DNA from: CAYJPV01 sp964396055
GTDB lineage: Bacteria > Acidobacteriota > Vicinamibacteria > Vicinamibacterales > JAKQTR01
Length of the DNA stretch: 21,431 nucleotides
Reading direction: 5' to 3'
Assembly: GCA_964396055.1 (NCBI GenBank)
Contig: CAYNDV010000075.1
Span: 1-21,431, forward strand
Below are positions 15,726 to 21,431 of the stretch, piece by piece. Every line of letters starts with the position of its first letter. Position 1 is the stretch's first letter. The notes beneath the pieces are model-generated. The model saw only the letters and a list, made by a program, of their open reading frames with translations. It searched no databases and was not told the origin of the DNA. A program made the position numbers and the translations under genes.

Positions 15726-16343
15726 ATGGGCTATAACAACATCCCGATCATCGTCGTGCTCTGGGAACACACCGGGTTCAGCGGCCGGCGGCTGGTGCTC
15801 ACGGAGGATACGCCCGACCTGGGCGTCTACGGGTTCCACGACATGGCCTCGTCCATCGGCATCCACCCCGGGCCCAACTACGTCCCGGGCGCGAAGTACG
15901 AGGTCAGTTTCTACGAGCACAGCCTCTACGGCGGCGGCCAGCTCGTACTCACGGGGCCTGCGGCGTACCCCAGCCTGATCCGGCCCTACGGCTTCAACGA
16001 CGTGATCTCGTCGGTCAATCTCAGCCAGGGTGCCCCGGGCACCGGGACCATCACGCCGATTCCGATCGTGGCCGAACTGTACGAGCACCAGAACTTCGCC
16101 GGGCGCAAGTTCATCGTCCTGCAGAACGTCTCGAACCTGCACACCTACGGCGCCTTCGGCGACATGGTCAGTTCCGTGAAGGTGATGCCGGGGCCGAACT
16201 TCGTGGCCGGGAGGAAGGTCAAGCTGTGCCGCGATCTCGGCGGCCTGGGCGGCAGCATCGAACTCGCCCCCGGGAACTACCCGGACATCCACGGGTCACA
16301 CAACTTCGGGGACGTCTGCTCGTCCGTGTACATCAACTACTGA
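15726..16343 (+). CDS. Beta/gamma-crystallin protein with four Greek-key motifs
   Basis: The 205-residue product is two crystallin domains of two Greek-key motifs each. Motifs open with an aromatic/glycine pattern: LWEHTGFSGRRLVL, FYEHSLYGGGQLVL, LYEHQNFAGRKFIVL, and a degenerate LCRDLGGLGGSIEL. Each closes with the calcium-site stretch: HDMASS, NDVISS, GDMVSS and GDVCSS. Only NDVISS fully fits the canonical N/D-N/D-x-x-S/T-S pattern, so calcium binding is likely but may be weaker at other sites. Microbial relatives include stress and spore-coat proteins such as Protein S. There is no signal peptide. AGGGAGG (15713-15719) lies 6 nt before the ATG. The gene is 68 bp after the previous one and its stop overlaps the facing gene by 7 bp. 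Confidence 0.93.
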   Translation: MGYNNIPIIVVLWEHTGFSGRRLVLTEDTPDLGVYGFHDMASSIGIHPGPNYVPGAKYEVSFYEHSLYGGGQLVLTGPAAYPSLIRPYGFNDVISSVNLSQGAPGTGTITPIPIVAELYEHQNFAGRKFIVLQNVSNLHTYGAFGDMVSSVKVMPGPNFVAGRKVKLCRDLGGLGGSIELAPGNYPDIHGSHNFGDVCSSVYINY

Positions 16344-18445
16344 GGCGTGGGCCCGGCGTTCAGCGCGCCGACCACGCGCACCACGTCGCCGGTCCGGTAG
16401 AAGTCCACGGCGACAATCGTCGGCCGGAGCCCCCGTTCCGCCTCACACCGGCGCGCGCGCGCCAGCAGCGCGTCGTAGGCGTTCACGATGGCCGCGTTGC
16501 TGGGCTTCGGCGTGGGCGTGGTGTCGATCCAGTTGTTGATCAGGAACAACGACCCGTCGGTGCCGCCGCGATGCGGCGCGCAGCTGAACTCGCCGGGCGC
16601 CTTGAACTTGTACGGCGTCTCCTGCACCACGCCGGTCACGCCGAGCATCCACGGCACACCCGGCCGCCCGGACTCGGTGAACACCACCACGCGCTGCCGC
16701 GTGTCCACCAGTTCCTGCAGCGTCGGCCACGGTGCGCGTCCTGATCCCCGGTAGACCAGGTCGCTCAACCCGGCCCGGTCGAACTCCGCAGCCAGGTCCT
16801 GCGGCGTCACATAGTCCTCGACGACGAGCAGCACGACCTCGTCCGGATGCTGCGCCAGGAATTCGTAGAGCGTCGTGAGCCACGGTCCGAGGGGCTGCGC
16901 GCCGAGTTCGCAGAACCCGTGACAGAGGTAGAGGCCGCTCGGCCCTGTCTCCTGGCCCGCGAAACGATCGCGGATCCGCATGGCCGCATCGACGCCCTCC
17001 TTGCCGACCGCCTCCTCCAGCTTCGCGCGCGAGGTCGTTTCGGCGTCGAGATCCGTCTTCACGAGCCCCGCCACCGGCCGCCCGTAGTGCACGTCGATCA
17101 GGAAGGCGCGCACGCCGTCGGCCAGCTGACTGGCGAGGCCGCGCTCGTGCTGCGGGAACATCCAGCCGGGCACGTCGGCCGCCGACATGGCGTTGTGGGC
17201 ACCGGCAAACGACACCTGATCGAGAGGCCTGCCGCACAGGTCCGCCGACCCGTTGCAGAAGCCCCGGGCCACCGCGCCGACGGTGCTCTCGCGCCTCGTC
17301 ATCGCGAAGACACCGGCGGCCAGCGCGAGCGCGACGGTCAGGGCCACGGCGACGCGCCGCCAGTTGGCGCCGACGCCGGCGGCCTGGCCCTCCGGCGTCT
17401 CGGCACCGACCAGCGCGACCAGCAGGAGAATGCCCTCACGGACGCCGAAGAACACGCACGCGCCGCCGATGATGAGGATGATCCACTCGGCGGCTGCAGC
17501 CGGGTGGCGCACCGCCAGAAGGCCGAGCGCGCAACTCAGCACGGCGCGGGCCAGCCGTCCCCACGCCCGACCCGGCGGGTTCGCCACCAACGCTGCCACG
17601 CGGCCGGCCAGGTCGGACGCCGAATACCGGCCGAGCAGCGAGTGGGCCGACGCGGCAAAGACCACGCCGGTGGCCGCCAGGGTCAGGGCGAATGCCCTGA
17701 TGCCGGCCGTGACGACGGTCCAGATGCCGGCCAGCGCGTCCTGCGTCAGCGGGTCAGCACCTGCCGTCCTGACCACCCAGCCACCGACAGGCAGCACAGC
17801 CAGCAGGAAGATCCCCGCGGCCGTCAGATCGACCGACAGGCGGAGAAACGCGTCGCGCCTGTCGCGGGCCAGCCACAGCCCGGCGGCCAGCGCGACGACG
17901 CCCAGCAGGAGCACCACCGTGGCGCCGCGCGCCAGGGCACGGGCCAGGCGCCACGATCCGATGACGGCTCCGGTCACGCGCGAGTGCCAGTCGGCACCGA
18001 CGAGAACCTGGACCCGGGCGGGAATCCGCTCGGCCACCTCGGGACTGACGTGGGCGGTCGCGCTGCGGAGTATGGCCCCGACGTCGGGAATCGACAGCGC
18101 CACGTTCCGGCCCTGCTCCGACATCATCGCTGCGTGCGCCGTCCGTACCCCGGCCTGCACGGCCCGCCGGAACGCGGGCGACGACACCGTGCCCTGCGCC
18201 GCGGCGGCCACCATCGGCTTGAGAGCCGTGAGGTCGGGCTTGGCCGCCAGTACCGCCCCGGTCACGCGGTCGGCCACGTAGGCCGACACCCGGGGATCGG
18301 AGAGGGCGGCCCCGACCGTGGACGCGAGCCCGTCCGAAGTAAGCAGCATCTGCCGCGTCTCGAACACCAACCCCCCGAGGACCACGGCCGCCACGCCGAT
18401 CAGCAGCAGAACTGTCGACGCGACAGACGAGGTTCGGGAGGTCAT
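16337..18445 (-). CDS. Membrane protein with C-terminal PI-PLC-like phosphodiesterase domain
   Basis: The 702-residue product has an N-terminal membrane helix (about residues 10-30), a soluble stretch (about 35-165), then about five to six helices between 170 and 385. The C-terminal domain follows: FAGAHNAMS with His417, GVRAFLIDVHYG, and YLCHGFCELG with His509. These fit the two catalytic histidines and the G-V-R-x-x-x-I/D strand of the PLC-like phosphodiesterase barrel. Bacterial PI-PLCs cleave phosphatidylinositol without calcium; the true substrate here is unknown. The topology suggests the domain faces the periplasm, which is inference. The ATG at 18445 is 13 nt after the upstream stop, so the two genes form an operon. 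The TAG stop (16339-16337) overlaps the convergent crystallin gene by 7 bp. Confidence 0.88.
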   Translation of the reverse strand: MTSRTSSVASTVLLLIGVAAVVLGGLVFETRQMLLTSDGLASTVGAALSDPRVSAYVADRVTGAVLAAKPDLTALKPMVAAAAQGTVSSPAFRRAVQAGVRTAHAAMMSEQGRNVALSIPDVGAILRSATAHVSPEVAERIPARVQVLVGADWHSRVTGAVIGSWRLARALARGATVVLLLGVVALAAGLWLARDRRDAFLRLSVDLTAAGIFLLAVLPVGGWVVRTAGADPLTQDALAGIWTVVTAGIRAFALTLAATGVVFAASAHSLLGRYSASDLAGRVAALVANPPGRAWGRLARAVLSCALGLLAVRHPAAAAEWIILIIGGACVFFGVREGILLLVALVGAETPEGQAAGVGANWRRVAVALTVALALAAGVFAMTRRESTVGAVARGFCNGSADLCGRPLDQVSFAGAHNAMSAADVPGWMFPQHERGLASQLADGVRAFLIDVHYGRPVAGLVKTDLDAETTSRAKLEEAVGKEGVDAAMRIRDRFAGQETGPSGLYLCHGFCELGAQPLGPWLTTLYEFLAQHPDEVVLLVVEDYVTPQDLAAEFDRAGLSDLVYRGSGRAPWPTLQELVDTRQRVVVFTESGRPGVPWMLGVTGVVQETPYKFKAPGEFSCAPHRGGTDGSLFLINNWIDTTPTPKPSNAAIVNAYDALLARARRCEAERGLRPTIVAVDFYRTGDVVRVVGALNAGPTPQ

Positions 18446-18458
18446 GGTGTACGGCCGC

Positions 18459-19043
18459 CTATTTCTGCAACTTCACTTCATTCAGCGCCACGGGCGAGAT
18501 GCCGAAGTGCTCGAGTTCGAGCTGGTTGCCGTCCTTGTCCTTCTCGATCTTCACCGCGTAGGCCAGGACGCCCTTGCCGTTGCCGTCCTTGTCGAGCTGC
18601 AGCTCGATCAGCGAGAACGGGTAATCCATGGTTCGCGGGTTGTTGCGGGCCTCCCAGTACTCGATCCGGCGGTCCGTCAGGATGATCACGCGGCTCGTGC
18701 CGTCTTCCTTCATGATCCGCCGGGCGAACTTGATGTCCCAGCCGGTCTTGCGGGGCACCTGCACGTACCCGACCCGCGGCTTCACCTTCTGCAGGGCTTT
18801 CAGCAGGCCGTCCTGCTTCTTCTCCACGAACGCCGACACCAGGGACTCGCGCTCCTCCGGCGTCGAGAGGCGCTCGAGCGCGATGTTCACCGTACCGGTG
18901 TTCGGACCTGCGTTCATGTTCACCATGAACGCGGTCCACAGGAGCTTGTCGCTCTTCTTGTCCTGGGCCGAACCCGACACCGCCAGCACGGCGACCAGAG
19001 TCACGGCCAGCGCAGCGGCCCACCAGCCCGTACGCGTCGTCAT
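18459..19043 (-). CDS. Small exported protein of unknown function
   Basis: The 194-residue product starts with a signal peptide: Arg4, a hydrophobic core from Trp7 to about Val26, and a likely cut after SGSAQ. The mature part has LLWTAFMVNMNAGPNTGTVNI, a helical LSTPEERESLVSAFVEKKQ, and a C-terminal half of alternating strands with KDGNGKGVLAYAVKIEKDKDG. I do not recognise a named family, though the sequence reads as a normal folded periplasmic protein. The ATG at 19043 is chosen because GGAGGG (19053-19048) precedes it by 4 nt; an in-frame ATG at 19055 overlaps that SD. It is the first gene of a minus-strand operon with the PI-PLC-like membrane protein, so a shared envelope role is plausible. 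It is divergent from the TamB-like gene. Confidence 0.85.
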   Translation of the reverse strand: MTTRTGWWAAALAVTLVAVLAVSGSAQDKKSDKLLWTAFMVNMNAGPNTGTVNIALERLSTPEERESLVSAFVEKKQDGLLKALQKVKPRVGYVQVPRKTGWDIKFARRIMKEDGTSRVIILTDRRIEYWEARNNPRTMDYPFSLIELQLDKDGNGKGVLAYAVKIEKDKDGNQLELEHFGISPVALNEVKLQK

Positions 19044-19179
19044 CGTTCCCTCCATGGGCTGCCCCGGCAACCCGGATTCACACTGACATCTGAAACGAAA
19101 ATCGTACAACAGGATTCGGGGCGAGGCACCTGTTCGTTTTGCCAGTGCGGCCGACTCGGTGACCCGCACCGTTCGCAGG

Positions 19180-19185
19180 TACAAT
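19180..19185 (+). promoter_or_regulatory. Candidate -10 box for the TamB/AsmA-like gene
   Basis: TACAAT (19180-19185) lies 15 nt before the ATG at 19201. Its context GGTACAATCGTCC resembles the GGTACAATCCGTCC before purL. No convincing -35 was found. The rest of the divergent region 19044-19200 shows nothing else firm. Confidence 0.35.
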
Positions 19186-19200
19186 CGTCCCACGCGGTCG

Positions 19201-21431
19201 ATGAATGGCACCTTTCTCTTTCCCCTCCGGCCCTCGGCCGGTTTGCCGCCGTCGAGACGACGACGACGGCGGCTTCGCCTGTTTTTCGCGGCAACGCTGA
19301 CCATCCTGGCCGGGCTGGCGGCGGCGCTCTACGTGCCGCCAGTGCAACGCGTCCTGTTCTCACGCACGACAGCCTGGCTCGAGACTCGCCACGGCTTGAT
19401 CGTCCGGGCCGCGACGGTCCGACTCGATCCGCTGGCGCTGCGCGTCTCGCTCGAGGGTGTGACCATCGCGCAACGGCGGACGCCGGGCAGCCCGTTCTTC
19501 ACGGCCGCCCTCGTGGATGCCGATGCGGCGGCCGGTGTCTTGTCGGGCCGGCCCGTCATCGAACGCCTGCGCCTCGTCGCCCCCCATGTGGACGTGCGGG
19601 CCATCCAGGCTGACGGCGGCGGCGACGGCCGCTGGCGCGGCCTCGCGCCCCTCCAGGTGAACGATCTCGAGGTGGAGAACCTGTCGCTGACCGCCGGCGG
19701 GCGGGATACGGCGTCCGTCGAACTCAGGGGACTCACACTGCGCGCGACAGGCGGCGCACCAGGCCGATTGCAGGTCACCGCCACACGGCCAGGAACCCTG
19801 GTGCTGGGCATCGGCGATGCGACGATCCCGTTCGAAACCATCGCCGGCCGGTTCACGCTCGACGGCAGCCGCCTCACCATTTCATCGGTGCATGGCGGTC
19901 TCGCGGCGGGTGAGGTCACGACCAGCGGACAACTCACCTTCGACGCCCCGGCGCCGCTCGCGCTCGATGTCGCAGCCACGCTCGACCTTGGGCGAACGGC
20001 CGCCTGGTGGAACCTGCCGCCGGCGGTCACGGGCACGGCCCGGCTGAGCGGCCGCGTCACCGGACCCTTCCAGTCGCCGAGCGCGACGGTGCGGGCGGAT
20101 GCGGCGTCGGTTGCCTGGTCGGCGTTGACGGGCGCGCGGGTGTCGGCCGAGGGCACCGTGGACAGCACCGGCATCGACCTCGCAGCCGTCGAACTGACGG
20201 CTCCGTCGGCCCACGCCAAGGGCAGGGGCCGCCTGGCCTGGAGCGAGATGGATGATCCGAGCCGTCTCACCGTCGACTGGCGCACGCCGCTGCTGCGGTC
20301 CCTGGCTCCACTGGTGGAGCTCGAACCGGAGGACGTCCCCCGTGTGGCCGCAACGGGAACGGCCGATCTGAGCTGGCCGGGCTTTCTGCCGGGCCTTGCC
20401 GGTCTTGGCGGGACCGTGCGCGCGGCGCTCGCGTCGGGACAGCACGACGGCCTCGACCGCGGCGATGTGCTCCTGGATGGCGGACGCGCGCGCTGGCGCG
20501 TGCGCTGGCGACAGGCCCTGCCGGGCCCGACAACCCTCCAGGCGGATCTTCAGGTCGGCCTCGATGCGGACCGGTTCGCACGTTCATCGGTCGGCGGCAC
20601 GCTGGCCGTCGAGAGTGACGATGTGCCTGCGGCCCTGCGGCGCCTCGTCGAACTCGACGCGCTCGCGCCCGATTCGGTGCTGCTCGCCCTCGACGCCGGC
20701 CGCGTGGATGCCACCGGCACGGTCGACGGCACCGTCGCGGCTCCGCGCTGGCATGCGGACGTGCGTGCCGGGGACGTCTCCGTCGCGGGCCTCGCGGGCA
20801 TGACCGTGTCCGGCACCGTGGCCGTCGATACCGAAGCACTCGATATCAGCCGCCTGGAGGTACGCGCGCCCGGGAGCCGCCTCGAAGCCACCGGCGTCGT
20901 CCGATTCGGCGAGGCGCCGGGGCAGGGTGCGTTCTCCGGCGTGGTGGATCCCGCCTGGGCCGGGACGCTGCACGTTCCCGCCGAGTGGACCATCACCGGC
21001 CCCGTGACCGTCACGGGCCGATGGCCGGCCGAGGCAGAGGGCGCCGACCTCGCCGTCGACCTCGACGCGGAGCAGGTGGCACTGGGAGGACGCGCCGCGG
21101 GCGACGTCAACGGACGCATCACAATTGCGGACCAGGATGTTGCGGGAAGGTTCGCCGCGCCCCTGCTGGGCGCCACGGCCACCGGGTCGTTCACCCTCGA
21201 CGACCCTGGGTCCGCGCGCCTGCGGGTGGACCTGACGGAGGCGGACCTCGCGCGACTGCTGGCGACCGGTGGCATCGCGGATGACGTGCTCGACGGCGTG
21301 CGGGTGCGCGTGAGCGGATCGCTCGAGGCGCGGGGTGACGTCAGCGATCCCGAGCGGGTCGCCGCCTCTGCCCGTCTCACGCACGCGGATGGTAATGTCC
21401 GGGGGCAGCCGGTCACTCTCTCCGCGCCGGC
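19201..21431 (+). CDS. TamB/AsmA-like envelope protein, 3' end outside the window
   Basis: The frame is open from ATG 19201 to the window end, giving 743 residues so far. A run of six arginines (19-24) precedes a membrane helix (about 27-45), so the protein is anchored in the inner membrane with the bulk in the periplasm. The rest is long repetitive beta structure with recurring G-x-V/L-x-G and S-x-x-G-x-V/L strands and few charged helices, such as ATATLDLGRTAAWW-like segments and TARLSGRVTGPFQSPSATVR. This is the pattern of AsmA/TamB/YhdP proteins, which carry lipids or help insert outer-membrane proteins. The position of the conserved C-terminal DUF490-type domain is beyond the edge, so TamB versus AsmA cannot be decided. 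No SD is clear; an in-frame GTG at 19159 would span the candidate promoter and is less likely. Confidence 0.8.
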   Translation, partial: MNGTFLFPLRPSAGLPPSRRRRRRLRLFFAATLTILAGLAAALYVPPVQRVLFSRTTAWLETRHGLIVRAATVRLDPLALRVSLEGVTIAQRRTPGSPFFTAALVDADAAAGVLSGRPVIERLRLVAPHVDVRAIQADGGGDGRWRGLAPLQVNDLEVENLSLTAGGRDTASVELRGLTLRATGGAPGRLQVTATRPGTLVLGIGDATIPFETIAGRFTLDGSRLTISSVHGGLAAGEVTTSGQLTFDAPAPLALDVAATLDLGRTAAWWNLPPAVTGTARLSGRVTGPFQSPSATVRADAASVAWSALTGARVSAEGTVDSTGIDLAAVELTAPSAHAKGRGRLAWSEMDDPSRLTVDWRTPLLRSLAPLVELEPEDVPRVAATGTADLSWPGFLPGLAGLGGTVRAALASGQHDGLDRGDVLLDGGRARWRVRWRQALPGPTTLQADLQVGLDADRFARSSVGGTLAVESDDVPAALRRLVELDALAPDSVLLALDAGRVDATGTVDGTVAAPRWHADVRAGDVSVAGLAGMTVSGTVAVDTEALDISRLEVRAPGSRLEATGVVRFGEAPGQGAFSGVVDPAWAGTLHVPAEWTITGPVTVTGRWPAEAEGADLAVDLDAEQVALGGRAAGDVNGRITIADQDVAGRFAAPLLGATATGSFTLDDPGSARLRVDLTEADLARLLATGGIADDVLDGVRVRVSGSLEARGDVSDPERVAASARLTHADGNVRGQPVTLSAP

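Noticed and set aside
16847..18685. A 612-codon plus-strand open frame opposite the PI-PLC-like membrane protein
   Set aside because: The translation is low-complexity Arg/Gly/His/Gln-rich sequence, while the minus strand shows membrane helices and catalytic motifs.
19044..19304. An upstream start for the exported protein of the 18459-19043 gene
   Set aside because: An earlier start would bury the signal peptide behind about 87 basic residues and overlap the TamB-like gene; GGAGGG precedes the ATG at 19043.

Overview
The window is very GC-rich DNA with strong G/C bias at third codon positions, tightly packed genes, and clear Shine-Dalgarno (SD) sequences in front of several genes. The gene set fits a Gram-negative environmental bacterium: an exported protein start that looks like a TonB-dependent receptor, a bacterial tricorn protease homologue, a single-chain PurL, an exported sulfatase and a TamB/AsmA-like protein. 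Together with a palindromic intergenic repeat of a type I associate from memory with Acidobacteriota (Vicinamibacteria), this makes that phylum my best guess. No rRNA or tRNA gene, CRISPR array, integrase or ordinary transposase was seen.

Layout. (1) 1-310, minus strand: a thiamine pyrophosphate (TPP) riboswitch (237-309) lies before the first 49 codons of an exported protein (149 down to 1). That protein begins with a signal peptide and then a sequence typical of the N-terminal domain of TonB-dependent receptors. (2) 554-1984: a PIN-PhoH (PhoH2/YlaK-type) protein. (3) 1990-2537: a compact element made of a four-helix-bundle (23S rRNA intervening-sequence-protein family) gene between inverted arrays of a 7-nt repeat. 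(4) 2629-5985: an exported tricorn protease homologue, followed by a 16-bp perfect hairpin and a REP-like palindrome. (5) 6096-7756: two convergent membrane transporters (bile acid:sodium symporter family and TauE/SafE family). (6) 7818-9365: an exported sulfatase. (7) 9382-13236: purL, possibly leaderless. (8) 13237-13938: a 3' gene remnant in the purL frame, then a stand-alone AraC-type DNA-binding domain with a palindrome upstream. (9) 14074-16343: a three-gene cassette, each gene with a near-perfect SD and none with a signal peptide. It encodes a protein with a clan-CD-protease-like His-Gly/Cys pair, an unrecognised protein and a four-motif beta/gamma-crystallin. (10) 18445-16337 and 19043-18459, minus strand: a membrane protein with a C-terminal PI-PLC-like domain and, upstream in the same operon, a small exported protein of unknown function. 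(11) 19201-end: a TamB/AsmA-like protein cut by the window edge.

The most interesting items are the cassette at 14074-16343, the repeat-flanked four-helix-bundle element at 1990-2537, and the TPP riboswitch controlling a likely outer-membrane transporter instead of a biosynthetic gene. The first suggests an undescribed cytoplasmic or non-classically secreted system, but its function is not established by anything in the sequence.
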